NCBI GenBank assembly: GCA_963969395.1
Contig: OZ017797.1
Location: forward strand, 20,212,001-20,276,000
Direction of reading: 5' to 3'
Length of the DNA stretch: 64,000 nucleotides
From: Pseudoscleropodium purum
Taxonomy: Eukaryota; Streptophyta; Bryopsida; Hypnales; Brachytheciaceae
Made by a program: the position numbers and the translations under genes. Below, piece after piece: positions 49,701 through 61,989 of this stretch (positions are counted from its first letter, which is position 1; every line of letters begins with the position of its first letter). The notes below the pieces were generated by a model. That model worked only from the letters and a program-made list of their open reading frames with translations, did no database searches and was not told where the DNA came from.

Positions 49701-52700
49701 TGTCAATTGTTTAAAGAATCTATTTTCCAATAGAGGCATTAAGAAAGGAATTTATCAAGTAAAGTCCACAAGGCTCAGTAATAGGAAAAATTAGAGCCTC
49801 AAGGGAGATGCCTTACCTTGAACCAATAGTGCAAATACAACAAATAAAAATTAAGATTTAAAAATATTAATTATTTTAAAAATTGCAATATGATATGGCA
49901 CATCATATTTTGATTTTTAATTTTTTAATTTACAATGTTAGTCTAAATCTAAATGTTTTTCTAATGATAATTGATTCCCAACAAACACTTCATTCTTCAA
50001 TTTTTGCCATTGGAATACATTAGTTTCATCAATTGGGAGCCATCGATCCCTTCATTTCATATTTTTGTATTCCTAACAACTAGTGAAAGGTTGGAGAAGC
50101 TCCGATTATTAAAATGGCATAAACAAAGAGTTTGCTAAAGATTAACACCAATAATTTGCTAGCCTCCTACTTGAATCCCTAAAACATTTAGATGGTTGAC
50201 TTCAAGCCTCGGCTAATTAGAGGATTTTCTAAGGTTTGAGAGGGTCGTTTCAAGCAACTGCTTTGCAATTCCCTCTATAGTGAAGAGAATGCCATATTAT
50301 TAGAATTTTTTTTGAAAAATAATGAAATTTCTTAATATGAAAAACAAAGTTGATTTTTTTTTAAAACGATGTGGTAGTCACTTCACCATGTCAGACAATA
50401 GGTTTTGGCCAGTTTGTAGGATCAAAGAACCGCTGGGAATTCGTAGCCCTCCTAGACTCCAAAAAATCCTCTAATAGATAAAATAATTCTTCATCCAATT
50501 TATGGGGGGAATTGCTTTAATACATTTTTAGGCAATAATGTTTGAAACTTCTTCATTGGCATATTATTGTATATTGTACATAAAAAAATGCTTAACCCAT
50601 AGATCACCTTGTAATGTATTTGGACAACTTCTCACTTCATGTTCTTAATATGAATTTTAGCTATAAAAATGGTATTTTCTAAATTTGACTTTAGCTAATG
50701 AAATGACACTCATCGAGTTTAGTATTTGTTCAAATTTGGAAGTTTGGAATTTTTTAGAATCTACTATTTTATTGTAATTTGAATTTTGGTCCTATAACTT
50801 AGTTTTTGTATAGGGAGATCTCTTAAAGGGGTTTGTATATCACAAGTGACCAAAGGGTATTATTTATAGGGATATTTTGATAGGGGGAATAATTAAATAT
50901 ACCATGTTATTACCTAATTTTCTACTTTGTCATATTCTAAAGTACCATACACTTACTTTGAATTTGAAAGATAGGCCAATTTTTCATACCATCACTTCAT
51001 TCCAATTGTCAAAATATTTGTAAATTGGAGACATTTTATATGAAACAAAACTATACAATGTAAGCAACAAAATACAACAAAATATGTGATGTTAGTGGTA
51101 CCAAAGAACATTTCAAAAACATGTAACAAAGTGAGATTCAAATGAAGGTTGTGGACATATAGAGGTTATTTTATGTAAATGCCATTGCATAGGAATTCAA
51201 AATATACTTAGTGTCTACAATGAATGTAAGTTGTGCATCCAAAAATACAAAACACTAAGATAGAACAACAAATCAACTGGAATACAATATGTACAACACA
51301 ACCTTCACATGACATTGATATACAATTGAATAGTTCAAGTATGAAGTCAAAGACATGATCCGAAAACCACAACATTCACAAAATAATTACATAAGCCTCC
51401 CAAATGAAGCATGCTAGAATGAAAGACACGACCTAAAATAAGCCAAAAAATTTGAGATTCATGTACATTAAAAGAGATGACTTCCAAGCCACCACATTCA
51501 TCCATTTGTATTTAGTATAATACCAAGCAAGAATACAAACCCTAATTAGCCTAAGTGTACGATACTTTTACTTTATGGTACATTAGATCTAAAAAATATA
51601 TTGGCCAAATTATTTAAGTCCATATATTTATTACAATCTTGATTCATCAATATTTTTTCTACAATATACTATCTCAAATGTTTTCCAAAAATTTAGAAGC
51701 ACTAAATAAAATGTATAATATATTTTACCCACATATAACATGCCAAAATTTCTAAGTCCCCCTACCAAGTTTTTGTAAAGTGAATATAAATGGGGATTGT
51801 TATAGTGAAAACAAATCAAGTTGTTTAAATCAACAATACAGTCTCAAAGCACTAGTTAACTTCTAAATGCTTGAGGCGCCAAATTCTAGTGTAAAAAATA
51901 TTTGGAAGTTAAATAAAACCTAACTAAATTGATATTTCTAATAGTTTCTAATTTTGAATTTTTTTGAAGTCTAAATTTAGCATCAAAAATCCTATTTCAA
52001 AAATGATTGATTATGATTTTTCTATTCAAGATTTTGTGCAAGGGAAGCCATTGCAATCTTGAATTTTCATAGTGTCAAGAGCTCTTGAAAATGAGCCTCG
52101 AATGTACTAATCTTGGAGAAAAATTCACATTAGAAATTCATTTAAAAAAATTGTAGAAGAGATTTTGAGAAGCCATAATTTGATCAAGGTTACCTATATT
52201 ATGTCCTTTAACCTCATTTTTTGGGGCAATCAATTTTTTTTTACTTATGAAAAGAGGATTGAAAGACTTCAAATCACTTCCATAGTTTTAACATCCTCAT
52301 AATAAAATATTGTAATCTTTCAATCCATACATGATATTGTTGTATTTTTTTTTCCTATGTGATTTCTAACACATCAAGTTTGAATTTGTACAATTACAAT
52401 TCCTAAAAAATGATACAACTCATGAAAATGTTGACTTTTTGTTCATCTTCTAAGAGCAAATTCCTAGAAGCTCAAAGAAGGCCTTGGGCATCAAATAGGG
52501 GTTAACATAGGATTCTAATCAAAAAATCAATTCTAATTATTCTGTAAATAGTTTCAAAACAATGCGATTGCATTCCTTATTTCTGTAAATGCAATTTAAC
52601 CATAGATTCATTAACTTCGAGTCCAGATTGAATTGAAAGTTAGCATGGCCTCAAGTGGGCACAATCAACTTCCACAATTCCATTGTGAGAAAGTCAATAT

Positions 52701-52757
52701 CACTCAGCTACAGAACTTCCCAGTTTCCTCGAAACAACGTGAAAAAACTAAATTGAA
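46790..52757. other. Long AT-rich spacer without recognisable gene
   Basis: Nearly 6 kb of AT-rich sequence. Open frames are short and low in complexity. The only landmark is a run of 21 cytosines at 48096-48116. No transposase, reverse transcriptase or conserved exon could be recognised. Confidence 0.5.
48096..48116. repeat. Homopolymer of 21 cytosines
   Basis: Uninterrupted C run in AT-rich spacer. Its exact length is likely to vary between individuals or be a sequencing or assembly estimate. Confidence 0.9.
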
Positions 52758-52852
52758 TGTTTATTTATTTATTAATTTTTTTGACACAAAGTAAACGAGA
52801 TTTCATTGCATAAAATAAAATATAGAGCACCAGCTACAGGTGACCTGATGAG
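52758..52852 (-). mobile_element. Possible 3' end of a LINE, copy 1
   Basis: Read on the minus strand, the segment runs ...TGCAATGAAATCTCGTTTAC and then an A-rich tail (reverse of 52758-52782). This resembles the 3' ends of plant non-LTR retroelements (a GAAATTTCGTTT-like end before poly-A). A related segment lies at 53258-53352. No reverse transcriptase frame remains. Confidence 0.35.
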
Positions 52853-53257
52853 AGGCAACTGAAAGCAAGACAGTCTTGCTTTGTCCAAGACAGACAGGGA
52901 AATTTAAAAAAATGAAGGACAGGGAAAATTTTAATGTGTTTCATAATTTAATAATCATAATGAACAAACTCTGGTGTAAAGATTAACATGAAACGAAGTG
53001 TCTGTTTGGAGTCCTTCAACTAGCCAGCTATGCTTTTCAGAGGTACGGTACTTTATTATTTTACAACTATAGAATTTGATTGTAAAGTGTGTGCAATGAG
53101 TGACCGGGAGCCGTCAAACTGGAGTCTGCTGAGTTTCTTTTGTACTTATTCTTTTCTCACACCTCACACAAACTGGGGTTCGCTGTACTCTCGATTAACT
53201 TCACTCTGATAAACTGAGAAATTAAAAAGCAAAGCACCCCTATCAAATCTCTCTTCT

Positions 53258-53352
53258 AATGTTTTTTATTTTTATTTTCCTTAAACAAATGAAACGGAAT
53301 TTCATTGCCAGTGACAATAATATACAACCAGCCAGAAGTGGCCTGGCAAGGA
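53258..53352 (-). mobile_element. Possible 3' end of a LINE, copy 2
   Basis: Related to the segment at 52758-52852. On the minus strand it reads GGCCACTTCTGGCTGG..., then CAATGAAATTCCGTTTCAT, then an A-rich tail. Only about 80 bases of body remain, consistent with 5' truncation of a retroelement insertion. Identification is by pattern only. Confidence 0.35.
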
Positions 53353-54663
53353 GCCCATAATTTCTTTTAATGTTCTAAATAAAACGTAGCCGAGGCTACG
53401 AAATCCTACCACTACTCCGGACTGCCGAGCACGTCAAACGCCACTCTCGTAGCTCTTCCAATGCCGCCCTCATACCCCTTCCAAGCACCGACTCTCTGGA
53501 GCCATTAAATCAAGCACATCGTGAGGGCAGACCAACTGAGATTCTCCGGTATGATAGATTCATAACAACTAACATGAGGTACAGTACTTACCAGAGACTC
53601 CATTGAACCATACAGTACAGTACATTAGAATCTTCATCCATGCCATTGAGCATATATTTATACAGGTGAGCTTAATTTGATTTGTGCAAAGTGTGGAAGA
53701 CGTGATCTAATCTTATGACATTCGTTTTCGAATTCGGCAATTGCTTTTCACTTAACCACAAAATCAATGAGCAAAGTTTTAGATGGTGCAGCAAGTTCCT
53801 CGATCGGTGTAGGGAAAGCTAGGTTCCAGGTTCACATGTCCCTGTATGATAAATAGAGACTTCAGTTCAGTTTACGTAGTGGCCGTTAATTACTGATCAC
53901 ATATACAGTAATATATAATAGGGCACCAACTGCCAGCAATCCTCCCCGACTCAGTAAAGTCACGCAAATCTTTCACATCCCGGCACTAAAAAACATCTTC
54001 AATGACGAACGCCATCCTCACACCGAACAATGTTAAAGCGAAAAATAACACTAAGTTAATAGTTCAACGGCCTCTGACGTCCCCACCAACTCACAATAAT
54101 ACTATATAGTCGGTACCCATTGAAGCACCGATCTCGTCAGAACACAACTGCACTATTGAATAGTTGCACGTGGGACCGCTTCCCACTTGCGCTGCAGGCG
54201 CGCCCCCCAACCTAGCTATCGGTTACTCATGCAACTTACCGCCGCACTTGGACTTTCTTGCAACAGGCACGAGAAAATCACTCGCAAGCGGGAACTGCAT
54301 GTCTTCACCTCATATGGATGTACGCGTCACTAAGTGTGTGTGAGTATGTGTGAGATTCACTCATGCAGCGGCATAACTTCCCAGTAATGCAACACTACGC
54401 GGTATGTGCTTGCATAGTGTGCGTCAATCCGTCACCCTCGCTGCAAGCTCGCTATTGCCAAGTTTATAATCGATAGATCTGCAGCTAGCTAGTTCCGGTG
54501 TTTGATGCAGTGAGAGACTGCAAGTTCATCGGATGATCTAAAGCGGAGCAGTGAGAGGATTAGCAGCGCTAGCTGATCCATACGAGCTCGGGTATTGAGA
54601 AATATTTGAGTCTGGGTGTAGCGCAGCTGAGGAGAGTGATAGGATCGATCTGTAGTTGCAGCC
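53353..54663. other. Spacer and 5' flank of the four-helix membrane protein gene
   Basis: Mixed composition, becoming richer in GC toward the gene. On the minus strand, 53412-53495 could be a terminal exon: a CAG acceptor, 27 codons beginning RVGAWKGYEGGIGRAT, then TAG. I could not find upstream exons. A TATA-like stretch (ATATATAATAG) lies near 53910-53922, far from the downstream ATG. Confidence 0.35.
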
Positions 54664-55197
54664 ATGTATAATCCAACTGCGCCGGCGCAGCGGCGATGCG
54701 CGTGCACGCTGCCTTTCTCCCTCCACCTGACGGTGATGATCCTGGGCATTGTTGGTGTGATCCTGGGCATCGTGATCGTGGCGGTCTACTTCCACATCGC
54801 CAACTTCTGGCCCCTGATTTCCGGCGCCTTGGCGTTCGCCTCGGGTCTGCAGGGTCTGTTGGTGCACAATGACCCCGGTAGCAGATGCTACAACTGCCAT
54901 GCAATCCTGGCGTTGATCAACCTCGTCAACCTGGCCGTCTTCGGAGTGGCGTGTCTGTTTCTCATCAGCCCGTTCTGGGTGATCTGGGCGATCGCGGCGT
55001 TCGCCATGGAGCTTTGGATCACCATCATCTCGTTCTGCTGCAATAAAGGAGGGGCGCAGGGGGCGTCCATGGAGTTGCCGACGGCGCAGCCGAATGCGGC
55101 CCATGTGGTGCAAGGGCATCCGGCGAATGGTGGGTTCGAGTCCCACGGGTACGCTTCGGAGCCTCAGGGTGGATTCAAGCAACCTTACATGCCTTAA
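54664..55197 (+). CDS. Intronless four-helix membrane protein of unknown function
   Basis: The frame of 177 residues runs from ATG 54664 to TAA 55195-55197. Four hydrophobic segments are clear: about residues 20-43 (LTVMILGIVGVILGIVIVAV), 47-66, 80-102 (AILALINLVNLAVFGVACLF) and 105-128. Between helices 2 and 3 is a short loop with RCYNCH, and the C-terminal 50 residues are Gln/Pro/Gly-rich and soluble, ending GGFKQPYMP. The tetraspan layout resembles MARVEL- or CASP-like and MS4A-like proteins, but the family signature residues I would expect are not evident, so I leave it unnamed. GC content is far above its surroundings, which fits coding sequence. No in-frame ATG lies closely upstream. 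Confidence 0.75.
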   Translation: MYNPTAPAQRRCACTLPFSLHLTVMILGIVGVILGIVIVAVYFHIANFWPLISGALAFASGLQGLLVHNDPGSRCYNCHAILALINLVNLAVFGVACLFLISPFWVIWAIAAFAMELWITIISFCCNKGGAQGASMELPTAQPNAAHVVQGHPANGGFESHGYASEPQGGFKQPYMP

Positions 55198-58100
55198 ATA
55201 TATGGCACTAGTAGTGTGGGGAGCTGCAGGTTAGAACTATACTAGGATGTGCGGTTGCAGCGCGTTCTAACGATGTTCATGTTTGTGGAACAGGTTAGAA
55301 TGGCAGTAGTGAGGTATGGTCATTTTCGTTGAAATAGCATGTTTCGAAACGCCAAAATCGTGAGATTCAAGTAGCTGAAGTTAACACGAGGACGGGTGTA
55401 GATCTGAGGCATCAGATGGAAACCTAGGAACGTCCTGAATACTTGAGATTTTGCCATTTCAACGAACATGACGATATGCTGTCAGAACTATGTCGCTCCT
55501 GCTCCTATGCTCCTGCTCTCGATCTACGGGTCGATCTAGAGATCGATCAGTTCCTTACTAGATTTGTAGAATGGCACAATCCGGTCCTCGCATCGAGGAG
55601 TGGCGCGCTCTCAGTTTTGAGCTGTCTTAATATGTAGATCTCGAATTCGTTCACGACTATGTTAGATCAGTCCGGCATTGCTGCACTGCAATGTGCTTGC
55701 CAATGTTGTTTCCGAGCTTCTTGGCTGAGAGATCGATTCGTTATTGTCGATTTGAAGTAATCAAATAACGTCGGTGCACGGCTGAAACTTTGGCTTTGTT
55801 GATTGTGGTGCATGTCTCTCTTGCAATGGTATCAATTTGGGTGTAAATGAGATGATGAGTCCTCGAGACAAGAATTTTCATTGCAGACTAATTCTCAAAT
55901 AACGGAGACGATGAACCTGCAGGTTTTGACAGAAGCTTTGATGGACATACACAAGCATTGGTTACTTCTTGCTTTGCAATCGGCCATGGTTGCAATATCC
56001 ATAGCTTGTGTATGTTGATGACAAATGTACTGTATCTTTTAACTTTGTACTCAACATGTATAGCACTGTTTGCATTCGTTGCTGTTTTTGTCATTGGCTA
56101 CGCTAGGTTGAGTAGATATTGTGTGTGCTATGGCTTGTGATATGGACCCGGTAATTGCAAAAGCAAGCCAGTGATTGCTGGTTTGGACCTAGTGAGGTGT
56201 GGGTGGCGTTAACTTGTCATTGTTTTTGGTGGTTGGGCGGTTTGAATTATTGGACATAATATCAATGGAGGAGAGTTGGGCCCTTTGACTTCTGTAACCT
56301 TAAGAGTATAGTGCAAGCCTGACAAGCATTTTGAAAGTCAAATTTTGAATTTTCACATAGTTCTTGATTTTAATCCCGAAAAGACTAATGCACATTTTGG
56401 GCATAAATTGTGAAAAACTGCCACAATACAGGGCAGTGGAAAAAAAATGAAAAAAAAAGTTTTTATTTTGAATTTCAATTCTACAAATGTGTATTACACT
56501 ACTATGGGAATGTGTAAAAAATTTCAGAAACTTTGATTGCATAGATTGAAAGATTATAATGTTTGAAGTTAGAAGGAAAAGTTTTTATTTTATTTTGTGT
56601 GATAGGGCTAGTAAACTCCTAAAGTGAGACTTTTATCCTATACATAGTTATTCATAAAAAATTTGCATCTTGTATTATGTATGTTACAGATCTACTGAAA
56701 TTTAGAATTATTGGAGGAATTTTGTACATGTTGTCCAAAGATGTCTAGGTTGCCTTCAAAGTTGCATATTAGGGAAGCATAATTTTTTTATCAAGACATT
56801 GGATTGGAAAAAAAATTACATTCCTATAAACCCCTAAATTTTTTGGACTATATTTTCACTACAAATACTCCAAAACTATCATTTCTAGTGCAAGTAACAA
56901 ATATTAGAAAAAAAACATCTTTAAACACATCTGATTGTAGGATCTTGTAGTAGTTTGGTTTGAGAAGACATGAAAAAAAATTCAAAATTTTCCATCAAGT
57001 AGATTGCAAGATAGTAGCATTTGCTAACTAAAATCTTTTTTTTGGCCCTCCAAAGAGCAAGACAGTTGTACTTCACGAGGTCACATTTGCATGAAAAAAT
57101 ATCCAAAGTGGTGGTGCTTACATTTGGAATTGTGCAACATATAGGGAAAAATAATTAATACAAAGAAGTAGAGAATGGTTCAAAACACTAGATTGTTAAG
57201 AATTTAATTATAGAATTGAAAAAATCCAATTCCAATGGTTGTAACGTTGTAATAAACAATTTACATCCTAAGATTTTATTTTTTTCAAAAAATATTGAAA
57301 ATTGAGTTAATTGAAAGACTTCAAAGTTTATTTTACAACAATGAATCCATAATTGCCCGCAAACTAAAACTCCACATGACTTTCATCTCATTAATCAAAA
57401 TGGAATGATTCAAAGCTTCCCATGTATATATAAATCTAAAAAATTAATTTCAAATTTTTATTTTTGAAAAAAGTGAATTTTAATGAAATTTTTGGATTGC
57501 TTGCCAAGCAGTGAAAATTATATATCATACAATAACTTTTTAATCATGTAGTTAAAGGTTATGAAAACTGTTGGGCCTTAAAGCTACTCCTTGGGTATAT
57601 ATTGTGTGAAAATTTCACCAAAAAAAAATAAAAACTCCATTTGCAGTGAGCTTCCCAAAAAATTTATATTGCTAAAAAATGCAGTTTAGGTGTATAGGAA
57701 TTAAAAAGATACATGTTCACACCTTGTTTCAAAATTTGAAGAACATCCATTAAAAATGACTTCATAAGCACCTACCCAAGATCACCTACATACGTTCAAT
57801 GGTCATTTGATCCTTTAGAAGTTAAATGGAGTTCTAATAATATACTTTTTATTCCATTTTAAATTTTTTCAAAATCTTTAAATTTTTCATTCCTAAAATA
57901 CTTTGAAAATAGCATCTTAAAAACTCCAAATACATCTAACTTTAAAACTTTTTCTATAGAATTTCTCTGGATGTGAGTTTAAGGGGCACATCAATTACAC
58001 CTTGATGTTTTATCACTATTATTTCCATTTAAAAAAAACTCATATTATTTAAAGGATTTTTATAATGGCTATAATTTCTATAAAATAATTTGTTTAAAGA

Positions 58101-60182
58101 AATCATTAAAAATTTAATTTTGCATCTCTAATTATATAAAACCTATAATAAACTTTAAACATATATTACTACATGTGAAAAAAAATTTAATTCTGAAATG
58201 TGTGTTTTAATATAAAAATCTAATGAACTTTGATGTAAAATGTCCTTTAAGGGTTAATTGTGACAAGATTGTTTTCAAAAACAAATTAATAATGAGATTA
58301 TGTGGCTAGTTAGGTCATCTTGCTTGGAATTAAATTCATGCATAGATGCATAATCTCTCACTATATAAAGGTAGGTGGAATCACACTCAGTCATTAAGTT
58401 AATACTAGTTGGTTGTAATAAAGATTTCTTTCAAGTATCTCATTGTTAAACCAATGCAATCACTACTTCGTACCATCTTGTTGAAAATTTGCACAATCAA
58501 ATAATAAGTATTATCGATCTTAATCAACCTCTTCTTAACCATTGAAAACATCAAAACTCTCCAACATTGAGATTATGACAACTATTCCTTAAAAAACACT
58601 CCATCTTCCATGCACCCACCCCTAAAAAAAGAAAAATCTAGGAAGGTTAATGTGACTTAATTATTTTTAAATATAGGTTTGTTTTGAATATATGAATATA
58701 ATAAATGGTTCACATGGGATATATACAAATGAATACAATTTACGGATATAGAGATGTATATTTTGAGATATACACATATTGAGACATGTATATATGTAAT
58801 TGCATATTACGTATCTTTTGTTGCAAGTGCACATAGATATAAGTATGTCTAGAAGATTATTTTTGGTCTATAAAAATTCCAATAAGCTTAGTTTGGAAAA
58901 AATCATAGAGTGTTTTTGTGCTCAAAAACACCAATTATACATGGAATGACTATCACCTCATTTTATGGTTAAATGTTACATGCACCAACTCTGGACTAGA
59001 CTATAAGTGTCATAGTGAAATTTTTGGTAGCTATTATTCTAAAATTTCTCACAAATTATAACAAAATAAAAATAAAAATATTGAAAGAATTGTATTTCTT
59101 TCTATAAATTTCCTCGAGGTTTGTGTAAAATAACAACACTTTGTTGAACTTTGGTGATGTTTAGATCTTAACCCCAAAGTGACAAAGAGGCTAGAAAGTA
59201 GCTTCTAGCTTTTTTAAGTGCAAATAAGTAACACTTCAAGGAATGAATTGCCAAAATGGTCCAAACACTTCTTGGACATCTCTAGAATTTCCTTAGAATG
59301 AGATGATCGCCCCAACAATTAATTTAGTTCTCAATTTTTGGTCAATTTTTGTACAATCTGCAAACACTATTTCTCAGCATGTCCACGTAGGTGTTGATGT
59401 GATGTCACCGAAGAGAAGCTTGGGTTGAGGGTTTAGGCACTCGTAGAAATAGACCGTTGGTGAGAACTCATGTGGTGTATGTGGTGGCCTTGCAGGTAGG
59501 ATTTTGGTGCCAAGGTTTTTAGCACATTTACATACAACTTTGAGAGAGACGTTTGCCTTGGATTCGGCTAGGAAGTAGTGATGCTGGAAGTAGTGGAGCA
59601 TTGCCTATAAGGAGAGAGTGTTGTTGGCATAGTGTGTAGACTTTTGTTTTGATCATTACAATTTGTGGTTTACTAGTGTTGTTGGATTTTTGCTTTAGGA
59701 TGATCTTCCTTTTCGCCACCATGGCAACCAGAAACATTCTTCCTCGATTGGTAATGAGCACCAGCCGCCTTATTACTGATTTCTCTAGAACATGTTGTAG
59801 GGATAGTAGAGGTACTCTTTAGTAGAGAGATGTGCGGTGCAATTAATACTAGAAGAAAGGCTAAGAGGGAGCATGAATTTGGTCACAACGCCAATTTTAG
59901 TAGAAATTCAGAGAGCCCATGGAGTTCATCAGAGGTTCAATGTTGTGTGTCGTCCTTGAACACTTGTACGGTGAGGTAGATGTAATTGATGAGTGGCTTC
60001 TATAGCGCAAGTGCTCAGAGAGATAGAGGAAGAAGACACTCAGATGCTTGGATGTAGAGTTTCTGCATTGACTTCTTGTTGTGAGAAAGAGCTAGCCTTG
60101 GCCGAAGAAGCCTGCAAACTGAAATTACCGCTATCACTTCCGTACTAAAAAAAATCACGTTCTAGTGTGGAAGGAGCACACT
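55198..60182. other. 3' flank, then AT-rich spacer without recognisable gene
   Basis: The first several hundred bases are moderate in GC and include the probable 3' untranslated region of the membrane protein gene. From about 56.3 to 59.3 kb the sequence is very AT-rich. From about 59.36 kb GC rises again and may be the left part of the decayed element that follows, but I recognise no domain there. Confidence 0.45.
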
Positions 60183-61989
60183 TCATTTCCTGAGTACATT
60201 GACACATTGATTCAATGAGTGTGGCCGGACAATGTCATCCCAATTGAGCAACAAGGAGGTCAAGAGGGTAGCGTCGCAAATGTGACTGGTTATGCGGAGC
60301 CCATGTACACAGCGCCGCATGAAAAGATGGATGCAAAACGTGGTGAGAAAAAAGGTGCCTTCTATGGCAGAAGGGAATGCTACACCGACCAATTAAGACG
60401 GAGCAACAACTAGCCTATACGACGCAGATATGCAACGAAAGACCCCACCTTTAGCGCGGACCCAATTAGGAGCAACGACGTGGTGGAAAGCAAGGGTGGG
60501 CTAGAATTCCAAAGTTCAAAAAAGCAACATTGGTACACTATATCGTCACCGGACGAATCCAACCACTCCATTGCTACGAGCAAGGGACGTGTTGGGGCAA
60601 ACAACACACATGCTGAATTGCTCTTCATTGATAGGGAGGGATTCAACATTACTAACAGGTTTGAAACAAGTGCTTGCAACACGCGGAGGAAGCGTTCTTC
60701 CTCTCCAGCTTGTAGTCCGCAAGCGACATAGAGCCTGTGAGGCTGTGGAGGGCCTTTAGGCAATTTAGGATAAGCACTACAAGGCCAACCAAAAAAATTT
60801 GGAGTAGGAAAATGTAAATTGACTAAGAAGATTTTTGACATTTTGAAGACGCCACCTAGTTGGGTGGTACCAGATATTATTGTGTAGAATCGTCTATCTC
60901 TGCCTATTTTGAGGCAAACCACATAGAGTTGTTGACTAGTACGGAATCCACTACATGCAGTCAATGCTACAACAACTCTTCATAGAGCGCATTGCTTCAT
61001 TGGCATCAATGATACTCAAAGTGACAATAGTAGCCTTGTCCAGTCACCTCTAGGTGCCCAAGTGGAGCTGAGGAGACAAAGCCCACGTGATTGCAAAGAA
61101 GCCCCCTAGATCTATATGCATTGGCGGGAGGAAAGGCAAGGCACTGTTGACGCCCAATGATTCCTCCAAGTGGTACACATTCTGTGATAGTGAAGATTGC
61201 CAACACAATCATTGGTCATCTCTTAGGCTTGACAATCTTCACAAATTGGAAGATGAGCCCAAAAGTTATATGAAGGTACTTCTAGGCATGTTGGACCTCA
61301 ATCCAACCGCAAATGGAGGGCAGACATTGCGGGGCGAGGTCATTCGCGAATTCATCCATGCGGTAACGAGGGAGGACATGCTATTGGTGTACTTCTTCAA
61401 TGTAATCGGAAAATGGGTGGCGCCAAAAAAACATTGCCTCATGGAAGGCACAAATGGCGCAGGCCCATTGCGGTAGGTCAATGAGGACCACTAGCGCAGT
61501 CTAGTATGGCCTCTAATGTAGTTCCTTGGTACTCAATAGCGACTGCTTCCATAGTTTGAGGTAGCGTTTGAGAGTGAGGAAGGACTGACTCAATTTTTGG
61601 TGGGTGGCGATGTCAAGTTACCTATTTTTACATGAGAAGACATTCCTTTGTTGCCATTGCACTCATCCAAAGTAGGAGTAACATATCCTGACTACTAGCT
61701 ACTCCTCTTGTCAAGCGGAAGTGATGATGCTTCAACATAGCAAGATATCGTAGACCTAGACTGGGAAGCAACATTCTGTGACTTCGTGGGGGACTAAGAT
61801 GTAGGCAATTCGGATTAGGAATTGGACGAACTTAATGTCTTCGATGAGGTAGGTCCCTTATCCAAATTGCATGTAGAGGATTTTTCTTTTGACACATGTT
61901 ATGGAGAGGGTTAGTGGAACTCATCGGACAGTACATTAGTAGAAGATAGGGATGTGTTTTTAGGACCTCCACCAGGTCCAACTCATTGA
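60183..61989 (+). mobile_element. Upstream part of decayed piggyBac-like element, unassigned reading frame
   Basis: From 60571 the frame that later encodes the transposase core (codon positions congruent to 1 modulo 3) is readable but interrupted by many stops, mostly TAG. A clean stretch runs 61087-61473 (129 residues, including TPNDSSKWYTFCDSEDC and NVIGKWVAPKK). Closer to the core, acidic sequence (DIVDLDWE, ELDELNVFDEV) leads to VFLGPPPGPTH at about 61960-61986, a motif position seen before the catalytic part of piggyBac proteins. A second frame at 60219-60731 is also partly open. The element ends, expected as TTAA-flanked inverted repeats, were not found. The part before 61.5 kb might be a separate gene or element. 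Confidence 0.45.

Noticed and set aside
60410..60964. Minus-strand open frame of 184 residues opposite the piggyBac element
   Set aside because: It lacks recognisable domains and lies antisense to the partly open plus-strand frames of the element, so it is most likely a chance open frame.
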